From positions 1 to 19,112 of the forward strand of contig JAISLM010000148.1 in NCBI GenBank assembly GCA_031290855.1: a stretch of DNA of 19,112 bases, in the 5' to 3' direction. Shown here piece after piece: positions 1 through 6,360 of the stretch (position 1 is its first letter; each line of letters starts with the position of its first letter). The position numbers and the translations under genes were made by a program. This stretch comes from Spirochaetaceae bacterium. GTDB lineage: Bacteria; Spirochaetota; Spirochaetia; Treponematales; Breznakiellaceae. Below the pieces are notes generated by a model, which did no database searches, was not told where the DNA came from, and was given only the letters and a program-made list of their open reading frames with translations.

Positions 1-64
1 GGTTGTTGACGCTGGTACTGATTTCGTACCACACGCCCTGTTTCAGCATTCTTAAATGTCTCAT
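1..64 (-). CDS. RAYT-like protein (REP-associated transposase family), N-terminal fragment cut by the window edge
   Basis: Reading the minus strand from the ATG at 64 gives 21 codons that run off the left edge. They begin MRHLRMLKQGVWYEIST and end in SVNN. This resembles the start of Y1/RAYT transposases (M-R-x-L-R ... G-x-x-Y-x-I-S-x-x-x-N-N). The last eight residues match, with one change (S for R), the first eight residues of the RAYT-like gene entering at the right edge, so this is a second member of the same family. No Shine-Dalgarno sequence is visible before the ATG. The AT-rich stretch at 64-80 could hold a promoter, but none is clear. Only the first strand and turn of the fold lie inside the window, so activity cannot be judged. 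Confidence 0.7.
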   Translation of the reverse strand, partial: MRHLRMLKQGVWYEISTSVNN

Positions 65-188
65 GTAAATATAATTGGTGGTTAACCCGCGTTTTGCTTT
101 AACATACGGAGAAAAAACGTAAAGAAGCCGAACCGGAGACACCTTTCCGGCGGAGCGGCGGGGGGCTTTTCGTCAGGTAAAATTTTTA

Positions 189-207
189 TGGGTCAAGTTT
201 AGACCCA
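189..207 (-). terminator. Weak hairpin downstream of kdgK
   Basis: A 6-bp inverted repeat (TGGGTC / GACCCA, 7-nt loop) lies about 33 bp past the kdgK stop. On the minus strand it is followed by ATAAAAATTTT, a poor U-tract. It may be a weak terminator or a REP-like palindrome. The rest of 65-239 holds no convincing gene. It does contain GC-rich partial inverted repeats around 125-170. Confidence 0.4.
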
Positions 208-239
208 CGGGCCGGGGGAGCGCGTCCGTCGGGGCTCGG

Positions 240-1334
240 CTAGCGCACGATGCGGCCCGATGTGCTGCCCCCCATCAGGGACAGGACTTCGTCCTTTGTT
301 GAATAGTTAAAGTCGCCGTAGATCGAGTGGCACAGGCACGAGGCTGCGGCGGCGAAGGAGGCGGCTTTCTCGTCGGACTGTTTGAGTTCCCCGTCCAGCA
401 GGGCGTAGATCAGGGCCGCGCCAAACGAATCGCCACCGCCTATCCGGTCTACGATGTCCGTTATCCGGTAGGGGCTGTACGTGCCGTTCGACTGCGGGGC
501 AAAGTGTACGGCGGCGCTCGCCGTGTCGTAAAGCATGCAGCCCCAGTTGTTGTGTGTCGCCGAGACGCTCTCGCGGAGCGTGAACGCGATTTTCTTGATG
601 TTCGGAAACTTCCGCGCCACCTGGGCGGCGATGCCCGGATACTTGCTCACGTCGAGGGTTCCGCCCGCCGTGTCCAGGCTGTCGTCCTTTATGCCCAGGA
701 CATCCCCAACATCCTCCTCGTTGGCGATAAGCACGTCAACATAGTTCAACAGTTCGCCCATTATGCGGCATGCCAGGGCGTTGGGCGGCATTCCGGTTTT
801 CCAGCGCCAGAGTTTTTTGCGGAAGTTAAGGTCGCAGGACACTGTGAGGCCGGCCTTTTTCGCCTTCTTCGCCGCGGACAGGGCGGCCCGCGCCGCGATT
901 TTTGACAGGGCCGGGGTGATTCCCGTCGTGTGAAACCAGTCCGCGCCCCTGAAGAGCCGCCCCCACTTATAGCTCGCCGGGTTTTCCATGGAAACCGAGG
1001 AATAGTCGCGGTCGTATATCACGTTGCTGGGGCGCTGGTTCGCGCCCGCTTCCGCGAAGTAAATGCCGAGCCGCCCCTTCTTGCTGCGCACGACGCCGGA
1101 AACGTCTACGCCCAGCGCCCGCAGACTGCCCAGGCAGGCGTCCGCTATCGAGGTTTCCGGCAGGGCCGTAACGAATGACGCCGAAGCGCCGAGCAGAGCA
1201 AACGAAGCCGCCACGTTGGCTTCCGCGCCGCCGAATATTACTTCCATGTCGCCCGGCAGACTCTGCCGGAAGCGTCTGCCCGGCTTTGTTTGCAGGCGCA
1301 TCATGATCTCCCCAAACGTAACTAGCTTTGCCAT
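240..1334 (-). CDS. kdgK: 2-keto-3-deoxygluconate kinase (PfkB/ribokinase family)
   Basis: The product phosphorylates 2-keto-3-deoxygluconate (KDG) to KDPG with ATP in the cytoplasm. The 364-residue protein has the N-terminal ribokinase-family signature (FGGAEANVA, residues 34-42). The C-terminal PfkB signature is RIGGGDSFGA, with the anion hole and catalytic base Asp at about residues 299-302. The ATG directly follows the TGA of eda with no gap, and a GAGGGGG purine run just upstream acts as ribosome binding site. It is therefore the second gene of an eda-kdgK unit, and translational coupling is likely. Related sugar kinases share this fold. The eda partner is the main reason for choosing KDG kinase. 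A slightly longer protein than usual (about 310-340) fits the spirochaete and clostridial forms. Confidence 0.88.
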   Translation of the reverse strand: MAKLVTFGEIMMRLQTKPGRRFRQSLPGDMEVIFGGAEANVAASFALLGASASFVTALPETSIADACLGSLRALGVDVSGVVRSKKGRLGIYFAEAGANQRPSNVIYDRDYSSVSMENPASYKWGRLFRGADWFHTTGITPALSKIAARAALSAAKKAKKAGLTVSCDLNFRKKLWRWKTGMPPNALACRIMGELLNYVDVLIANEEDVGDVLGIKDDSLDTAGGTLDVSKYPGIAAQVARKFPNIKKIAFTLRESVSATHNNWGCMLYDTASAAVHFAPQSNGTYSPYRITDIVDRIGGGDSFGAALIYALLDGELKQSDEKAASFAAAASCLCHSIYGDFNYSTKDEVLSLMGGSTSGRIVR

Positions 1335-1991
1335 TCAATTCCCCCTCACTTCACGGACGATACGCATAGCGTCCTCGCAGTTTTTGCTGATCCTGTCCCA
1401 GTTCTTTTCTTTTATCAGGCCGCGCGGCGCGAGCCATGAACCGCCGACGGCCAGCACCGCCTCGTTTTCCAGGTAGGCCGCGAGGTTTCCGGCGCTGACG
1501 CCACCGAGCGGTATGTAGCGTATGCCGAGGTGGGCATACGGCGCGTTCACGTTTTTCAGGTAGGAAAGCCCGCCCAAGCTTTCGGCGGGGAAAAACTTCA
1601 GCGTCCCGCATCCGTGCGCGTAGGCGGCCTCTATTTCCGAGGCGGTACTCACGCCCGGCGCGTACGGAAAGCCGTTCTTTTTCGCGAACTCCACAACGGA
1701 CGGGTTGTAGCCGGGCGCGACGCCAAAGGCCGCGCCCAGGTTTTTTGCCTCCGCAACCTGCCTCGGCATAAGGATCGTTCCTATGCCGACGGTAAGTTCC
1801 GGCGCGCCGGTTTTTATGTTAGACAGCGCGTCAAAGGCCGCCGTGGTGCGGAGCGTCAGCTCGACCACGCTAAGCCCGCCGCGCAGCAGGGCCTTTGCCA
1901 GCGGAACCGCGTCCTCCGCGTCATCTACCACGATCACGGCGACAAGCGCCGCGTCTTCAATCTTTTTTGTGATTTTTTCATCCATTACCAT
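1335..1991 (-). CDS. eda: KDPG aldolase (2-dehydro-3-deoxy-phosphogluconate aldolase)
   Basis: This class I aldolase splits KDPG into pyruvate and glyceraldehyde-3-phosphate. It is 218 residues from the chosen ATG at 1991, typical for the family. The catalytic Glu is E44 in ELTLRT. The phosphate/pyruvate-site GIGT is at 69-72. The Schiff-base Lys is K132 in LKFFPAE, and the phosphate-binding GGS is at 183-185. An AAGGA site 8 nt upstream supports the ATG at 1991. A TTG at 1997 would be only 2 nt from that site, and another ATG lies at 1985. The gene abuts kdgK, and the pair sits downstream of the TRAP genes on the same strand, separated from them by a terminator. That suggests coordinated but separately tunable expression. 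No obvious promoter stands out in the gap. Confidence 0.92.
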   Translation of the reverse strand: MVMDEKITKKIEDAALVAVIVVDDAEDAVPLAKALLRGGLSVVELTLRTTAAFDALSNIKTGAPELTVGIGTILMPRQVAEAKNLGAAFGVAPGYNPSVVEFAKKNGFPYAPGVSTASEIEAAYAHGCGTLKFFPAESLGGLSYLKNVNAPYAHLGIRYIPLGGVSAGNLAAYLENEAVLAVGGSWLAPRGLIKEKNWDRISKNCEDAMRIVREVRGN

Positions 1992-2078
1992 AAACAAAAT
2001 CCTTCAAATGAACCTCCCGCCGCAAAACAGCGTCAAGCGTCCGCGTGTTGATTGCGCCGCCGGCACAACCCGCAACAG

Positions 2079-2097
2079 CAAACCGCTATGCGGTTTG
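2079..2097. repeat. Short-loop hairpin upstream of eda
   Basis: A perfect 8-bp inverted repeat (CAAACCGC / GCGGTTTG) with loop TAT lies in the gap between dctM and eda. A second layer, GCACAA at about 2063 with TTGTGC at 2095-2100, can pair alternatively. It has no U-tract, so it is not a normal terminator. Its apex, CGC-TAT-GCG, matches the style of several other hairpins in the window. The rest of 1992-2147 holds no gene. Confidence 0.6.
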
Positions 2098-2147
2098 TGC
2101 CTGACGTTCTAGCGCCTTCTTAACCCCAAGCGGACCCCGCTGCGAAT

Positions 2148-2175
2148 AAAAAAAGCGGGCCAAAGTCCGCTTTTT
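2148..2175 (-). terminator. Rho-independent terminator after dctM
   Basis: The arms AAAAAGCGG and CCGCTTTTT pair perfectly around an 8-nt loop. On the minus strand the hairpin is followed by seven T residues. It lies about 45 bp past the dctM stop and separates the transporter operon from eda-kdgK. Confidence 0.8.
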
Positions 2176-2190
2176 CGAAAGCCTGGGGTT

Positions 2191-2215
2191 CTACCGGAAA
2201 CAGGGTTTCCGGTAG
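2191..2215. repeat. Perfect 11-bp hairpin just past dctM
   Basis: CTACCGGAAAC pairs with GTTTCCGGTAG around a 3-nt loop, 7 bp beyond the dctM stop codon and 16 bp before the terminator. On its own it has no U-tract. It could protect the mRNA 3' end or be a REP-like palindrome. Confidence 0.7.
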
Positions 2216-2221
2216 AAAGGC

Positions 2222-3511
2222 TCATTTACCAAAAACCATATTTGGTATCCAAAGCACGACATCCGGCAGGAACACCAGGATAGCCATTTCCACCAGCACC
2301 GCCGCCATGAAAGGCAGCGAATACCAGGTGTACTCCTCCGGCGGGCAGTCTATTATGCCGCATACGGTGTACAGAGCCGATCCTATCGGCGGCGTCATCA
2401 CGCCCAGCGTAACGATTGTCGCCATCAACACGCCGAAGTGAACCGGGTCTATGCCCGCCTCCTTTACCATCGGCAGAAAAATCGGAGTTAATAGCAGGAA
2501 GTTTACGTTGCTGTCAACAAACATCCCAGTTATGAAGAGGAAGCCCAGCATGATAAGGACGAGGGCCTGCGGGTTGGTCGTGATGCCGAATATCAGGTTG
2601 CTGAGCGCGACGGGCAGTTTTACCCAGGTTATCGCGTAGCTGAACGGGCCCGACATCGCTATTATCAGCATGATCGCGCCGTTGTCCTTTAACGTGGTGA
2701 TCAGAGCCTGCTTGAAGTTCTCCCAGCCTAGCTCTTTGTAAACGAATTTGCCTATCATGATCGCGTAAACAACGGCAAAAGCGCCCGACTCGGACGGCGT
2801 AAACACGCCGAAACGGATTCCGACGATCAGGATGATCGGGAAAAGCAGCGCCCAGACGGATTCTTTCAGGTTGTCGAGGACTTCTTTGAAGCTCAGGGGA
2901 GGCGCGTCCCTGCGCGGCGGATCGTACTTGTAGACCCGGGACGTGATCGACGTGGTAGTCATCAGGAAAACCATCATCATGAGGCCGGGAATTAGGCCGG
3001 CGGCAAATAGACGCCCTATCGACACCTCGCCGACAAAGCCGAATATGATAAGGCCCAGGCTTGGCGGTATCGTGGCTGTGATAAGGGCCGTAACGCAGTT
3101 CACCGCGCAGATATAGCCTTTCTTGTAGCCTATCCGCATCATCTCCGGACCCAGGATGCGGGTTTCCATCGCGGCGTCCGCCGTCGCGGAACCGGAAACG
3201 CCGCCCATCAGCGTACTCATCACGACGCTTATCTGGGCCGTCCCGCCGTACATCCGGCGCGTCAACAGCCGCGCCAGGCTCAAAAGCCTGTCCGTGATGC
3301 CGGATACGTTCATTAAGTTACCGGCAAAGATGAAAAACGGCACGGCCAGGAACGCGAAGGACTGGCTCTGCGCGGTTATCATCTGCGTGGCGGTCTGAAA
3401 GTTAAGAAAAGGCACGGACGCGAAGTAAGCAAAACCGGCAAGCCCTATCACGAAGGCTATCGGCATACCCAGAACCAGAAAAGCGACAAAGCAAACAAGC
3501 AACGTCGTCAT
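2222..3511 (-). CDS. dctM: TRAP transporter large membrane subunit (DctM family)
   Basis: This is the 12-helix integral membrane subunit that carries sodium-driven translocation in tripartite ATP-independent periplasmic transporters. The 429-residue length is standard. Hydrophobic segments run through the whole protein. Family features visible include the N-terminal FLVLGMPIAFVIGLAG segment, the GGVSGSATADAA loop near residues 102-113, the TATIPPSLGLIIFG segment and a C-terminal VTLGVMTPPIGSALY motif. The latter two match the repeated PPS/PPIG hairpins of DctM. The ATG overlaps the dctQ stop (ATGA), the usual tight coupling of the two membrane subunits. Its substrate is set by DctP. The eda and kdgK neighbours point to a sugar acid. 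Confidence 0.93.
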   Translation of the reverse strand: MTTLLVCFVAFLVLGMPIAFVIGLAGFAYFASVPFLNFQTATQMITAQSQSFAFLAVPFFIFAGNLMNVSGITDRLLSLARLLTRRMYGGTAQISVVMSTLMGGVSGSATADAAMETRILGPEMMRIGYKKGYICAVNCVTALITATIPPSLGLIIFGFVGEVSIGRLFAAGLIPGLMMMVFLMTTTSITSRVYKYDPPRRDAPPLSFKEVLDNLKESVWALLFPIILIVGIRFGVFTPSESGAFAVVYAIMIGKFVYKELGWENFKQALITTLKDNGAIMLIIAMSGPFSYAITWVKLPVALSNLIFGITTNPQALVLIMLGFLFITGMFVDSNVNFLLLTPIFLPMVKEAGIDPVHFGVLMATIVTLGVMTPPIGSALYTVCGIIDCPPEEYTWYSLPFMAAVLVEMAILVFLPDVVLWIPNMVFGK

Positions 3512-3990
3512 TTTGCCGCCTCCTTTTCGTTAAACCTGATTATAGCGCGGCGTATCTTCAGGATCGTCGACAGCAGCATAGACAGCGCCGCGGCAACGAG
3601 GCTGAGTGTCACCATCGAGTACGGTACCGGAATCGACTGGTATGTCCGCAGGCGCTCTGCGACGGCAAGTTTTATGCCTGAACCGACTATTAAAATCAAC
3701 GCGCAGAATATGATTACGTACAACAGAATTTCGACTATTTTTTGAAGAAAGCGCGGAAGGTTGCGGGTTACCAGATCGATACCGACAAGCTGCCCGCTGC
3801 GCCACGCTATATCGGCGCCCAAAAACGCCGTCCACGCGAGCAGCAGCATCGCTATGTCTATGTTCCATGCCATAGACACGCGGAAAAAACGCAGGATTGC
3901 GGACATGAAAACAAACGCCACAAGAAATATGAAGCCTGTCCCGCAAACTATTACCTCGGCCTTGCAAAGAAGCCGGTATAATTTTTTCAT
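3508..3990 (-). CDS. dctQ: TRAP transporter small membrane subunit (DctQ family)
   Basis: This four-helix subunit pairs with DctM. It is 160 residues, with hydrophobic segments at about 14-36, 43-60, 87-106 and 124-143. The conserved MAWNIDIAMLLLAWTAFLGAD stretch resembles the DctQ core (W-x-E/D-E-x-x-x-x-x-x-x-W-x-x-x-x-G). GGGGGA lies only about 3 nt before the ATG, a tight spacing, and the upstream 216-nt gap contains strong hairpins. The SD may therefore be structure-controlled. The stop overlaps the dctM start. Confidence 0.9.
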   Translation of the reverse strand: MKKLYRLLCKAEVIVCGTGFIFLVAFVFMSAILRFFRVSMAWNIDIAMLLLAWTAFLGADIAWRSGQLVGIDLVTRNLPRFLQKIVEILLYVIIFCALILIVGSGIKLAVAERLRTYQSIPVPYSMVTLSLVAAALSMLLSTILKIRRAIIRFNEKEAAK

Positions 3991-4051
3991 AATTCCCCCA
4001 TAAACAGGATTCGGCGGGGAAATCTCCGCCAGACAAAATTAATAAACGAAC

Positions 4052-4075
4052 CTCCCCGCCGCAAGCGGCGGGGAG
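4052..4075. repeat. GC-rich 11-bp hairpin in the dctP-dctQ gap
   Basis: CTCCCCGCCGC pairs perfectly with GCGGCGGGGAG around a 2-nt AA loop. The sequence that follows on the plus strand (4078-4097) is a near copy of 2133-2152. On the minus-strand transcript the second arm can also pair with UCCCCGCCG at 4011-4020, giving an alternative fold just upstream of dctQ. Confidence 0.75.
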
Positions 4076-4165
4076 CAGACCCCACTGCGAATAAAAATTG
4101 ATGAAACAGTTAAAACGAAGGACGGCAGGAAACCGTGTTTGAACGTCCCCCGCCCGTCGTCCCGC

Positions 4166-4199
4166 AAAAAACATCCCGGCGTCAGGCGCCGGGATGTTT
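4166..4199 (-). terminator. Strong terminator directly after dctP
   Basis: AAACATCCCGGCG and CGCCGGGATGTTT pair over 13 bp around a 5-nt loop. On the minus strand a run of six T residues follows. It starts 8 bp past the dctP stop. Its place between the binding-protein gene and the membrane genes fits the known need for much more binding protein than permease, with partial read-through into dctQM. Confidence 0.88.
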
Positions 4200-4206
4200 C
4201 AGCGGC

Positions 4207-5217
4207 CTAAAGGCCGAGTTCTTTGAACAGTCTGTCTTTGAGACCGGGGGAAAGGCCCAGGTCGTTGTTGGTATACAGCGGGGCGATGGCGGCCTCGAAT
4301 TCTTTAAGATCGACTTCGGTGATCGTAACGCCCTTGTCCTTCATCTGCTGATAGTAACCGGCTTCTTCCGAAGCGACTATATCGCCGTACTTCTTCGCGG
4401 TTTTTGAGATCGTGTCCAGGAACAGTTTCCTGTCCGCTTCCGGCATATCGGTCAGAAGCTTGGTGGAGCACACGAAGGACGACTGGAGCATATAGTGCTT
4501 GGTCAGCGCGAGGTACTTGGTAACCTCGTAGATCGCCGAGCCGTAGGCCGTGGCAACCTGTATCTCGCAGCCGTCCAGCGTCTTCTGCTGGATGCCGGGC
4601 AACACCTCGCCCCACGGAATACCGATGTTGGCAAAACCCAGATACTTGGCGAGCGCGTTGCCGATGTTGTTGCCAAAACCGCGAATACGCAGCCCCTTCA
4701 GTCCGGCGACATTCGTAACCGGCGTCGTAGTGTAGAAGCTACGGAAGCCGTTGTACATATCCGCGACAAACGTGACGCCTTTCGCCTCAAGCTGCTTCTG
4801 CCATTCCTTGAAAATCGCCGTATCGGGCAGTTTTTCAAGCGCCGTGATGTCCGTCATCACGTAGGGCGCCATCAGGATGTTGAGGTCGGGAATCTGGAAC
4901 TGGCTGGCAAGGCGTCCGGGGTCGGACGGGATCACGAGCGGAACGCCGCTCTTCGCCTGTGACACGAGGTCGTCCGTCGTGCCCAACGCGCCGTTTACCT
5001 GCACACTGACGTCAAAACGTCCGCTCGCGTTCAGTTGGTCCGCGACTTCCTGCATCATCCTGCTTTGTCCCGTCGAGGGCGCTTCCGTACCGGCAAATGT
5101 AACCTGTATCTTTGCGGCAGATGCGGCTCCTTCTTTTTTCTTCTTGCACGAGAGTACGCCGCCCCCGCATACAAGCGCGGCGATAGCGCACCAAACCACA
5201 ATTTTAGTCACTTTCAT
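4207..5217 (-). CDS. dctP: TRAP transporter solute-binding lipoprotein (DctP family)
   Basis: This is the extracytoplasmic receptor that captures the substrate and hands it to DctQM. It is 336 residues. The N-terminus has a short charged start, a hydrophobic core and a lipobox VLSC with lipidated Cys at residue 24, followed by a KKKKEG linker. That makes it membrane-anchored, as often seen in spirochaetes. The mature part shows family landmarks: the GLKGLRIRG segment at about 172-180, with R179 in the position of the carboxylate-binding Arg, and the downstream LDGCEIQ/IYEVTKYLALTKHY region. GGAGG lies 6 nt before the ATG. The promoter upstream and the terminator right after the gene make it the first and probably most abundant product of the operon. 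Substrate identity is inferred from eda and kdgK only. Confidence 0.92.
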   Translation of the reverse strand: MKVTKIVVWCAIAALVCGGGVLSCKKKKEGAASAAKIQVTFAGTEAPSTGQSRMMQEVADQLNASGRFDVSVQVNGALGTTDDLVSQAKSGVPLVIPSDPGRLASQFQIPDLNILMAPYVMTDITALEKLPDTAIFKEWQKQLEAKGVTFVADMYNGFRSFYTTTPVTNVAGLKGLRIRGFGNNIGNALAKYLGFANIGIPWGEVLPGIQQKTLDGCEIQVATAYGSAIYEVTKYLALTKHYMLQSSFVCSTKLLTDMPEADRKLFLDTISKTAKKYGDIVASEEAGYYQQMKDKGVTITEVDLKEFEAAIAPLYTNNDLGLSPGLKDRLFKELGL

Positions 5218-5261
5218 AACTTTCCTCCAAAAAAACTTTACATGATAAAATCACTTTTTCT

Positions 5262-5290
5262 ATATTACTACGGGACGGCCAAATACGCAA
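5262..5290 (-). promoter_or_regulatory. Candidate sigma-70 promoter of dctP
   Basis: On the minus strand TTGCGT (5290-5285) and TAATAT (5267-5262) are spaced by 17 nt. They lie about 45 nt before the dctP ATG, which has its own SD. No clear operator palindrome overlaps it. Confidence 0.5.
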
Positions 5291-5337
5291 GCATAATTTT
5301 GGCGGAAGCCGGTTCATCCTGCCGCGTGACGGCAGGC

Positions 5338-5366
5338 TTAACAGTTTTCGACGACGGTACTATAAT
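5338..5366 (+). promoter_or_regulatory. Strong sigma-70 promoter placed for a leaderless mRNA
   Basis: TTAACA (5338-5343), a 17-nt spacer and a perfect TATAAT (5361-5366) are followed by just 7 nt and then the ATG at 5374. The expected transcription start falls on or next to the start codon. No SD is present between them. Confidence 0.75.
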
Positions 5367-5373
5367 TGTCGCG

Positions 5374-6330
5374 ATGATTGAGCAAACCTTGTGGTTCGAA
5401 ACCCGCGACGCGGTAAAACTTTTTTTGAGGCGCTGGGAGTCGGACAGCGGGGCTCCGCCCAGAGGGGCGGTCCAGATTGTACACGGGATGGGGGAGCACG
5501 GCCTGCGCTACGCGGAAACGGCGGCGTACCTGTGCGATAGAGGCTACTCCGTGTGGGCGGCCGATATGCGGGGGCACGGCAGAACCGCGGACTTGTCCGT
5601 AAACCCCGCCGACAGGGGAGGGCTTTTGGGGCATTGCGCCGACACGAACGCCTTCGCAAAGATCTTGCTTGACGTTGAAAAAATCAACGCCGGGATTCAG
5701 AAAACTTACCCCGGTATTCCGTTGTTTTTGCTCGGCCATTCGTGGGGTTCTTTCATCGCGCAGGGCTACATCGAGACGTTTAACAAGCGCCCTCTTTCCG
5801 GCTGCGCGCTTTCGGGAACAAAGGGGCCGGGCAGCGCCGCCGTAGCGTTGGGGGCGCCGTTTATGGCGGTCTTCGCGGCGCTGCGCGGTGTGCGGTGCCG
5901 CTCGCGGTTCAGCAGGGGCCTGGCCGACGGCGCTTACAACAAGGCTTTCCAGCCCAACCGGACTATGTATGACTGGCTGTCCAGGGACAAAAAGGAGGTT
6001 GACCTGTTCGTCGCCGACGCATTGTGCGGGCAGCTTGGCAGCGTGGGCTTTTACCGCGATCTTGCGTTTGCCCTGAAGCGGATACACCGCAAACGGGCTA
6101 TGGATCGCGTCAACCGGGATCTTCCGGTGTACCTGTTCTCCGGCAGCGCCGATCCCGTGGGCGGGATGGGGGCCGGACCTACCGAGTTGGTTGACAGTTA
6201 CCGGAGAATCGGGATAAAGGATATTGAGTTTGTGCTGTACCCTGAGGCCCGGCACGAAACGCTGCACGAAACCAACCGTGAGGAAGTTATGCGGAATCTT
6301 TGTAACTGGCTGGACAGGCACATCAAATAG
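5374..6330 (+). CDS. Alpha/beta hydrolase, monoacylglycerol lipase / lysophospholipase type
   Basis: This is a serine hydrolase of the Hydrolase_4 group, which cleaves monoacylglycerols or lysophospholipids. It is 318 residues with no signal peptide, so probably cytoplasmic. The oxyanion HGMGEH is at 37-42, and the MRGHGRT loop is at 65-71. The nucleophile is Ser123 in GHSWGS, the acid is Asp260 in SGSADPVG and the base is His294 in EARHETLHE. The triad is complete. The ATG at 5374 is chosen because the homologous part begins there and a perfect promoter lies 7 nt upstream. Longer in-frame readings would run back through dctP and the promoter. No SD is visible, consistent with leaderless translation. 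It is divergent from dctP, and pcnB follows 30 bp downstream. The true substrate is unknown. Confidence 0.88.
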   Translation: MIEQTLWFETRDAVKLFLRRWESDSGAPPRGAVQIVHGMGEHGLRYAETAAYLCDRGYSVWAADMRGHGRTADLSVNPADRGGLLGHCADTNAFAKILLDVEKINAGIQKTYPGIPLFLLGHSWGSFIAQGYIETFNKRPLSGCALSGTKGPGSAAVALGAPFMAVFAALRGVRCRSRFSRGLADGAYNKAFQPNRTMYDWLSRDKKEVDLFVADALCGQLGSVGFYRDLAFALKRIHRKRAMDRVNRDLPVYLFSGSADPVGGMGAGPTELVDSYRRIGIKDIEFVLYPEARHETLHETNREEVMRNLCNWLDRHIK

Positions 6331-6360
6331 GCCGGGCCGCGGCTTCGCCGCATACCGCCA

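Noticed and set aside
4000..4001. Four-codon ORF (ATG at 4001) whose stop overlaps the dctQ start
   Set aside because: It arises inside the SD sequence itself and is most likely coincidence.
5035..5373. Plus-strand in-frame extension of the hydrolase gene back into dctP
   Set aside because: It would run antisense through dctP and across a perfect promoter. The homologous part starts at 5374.
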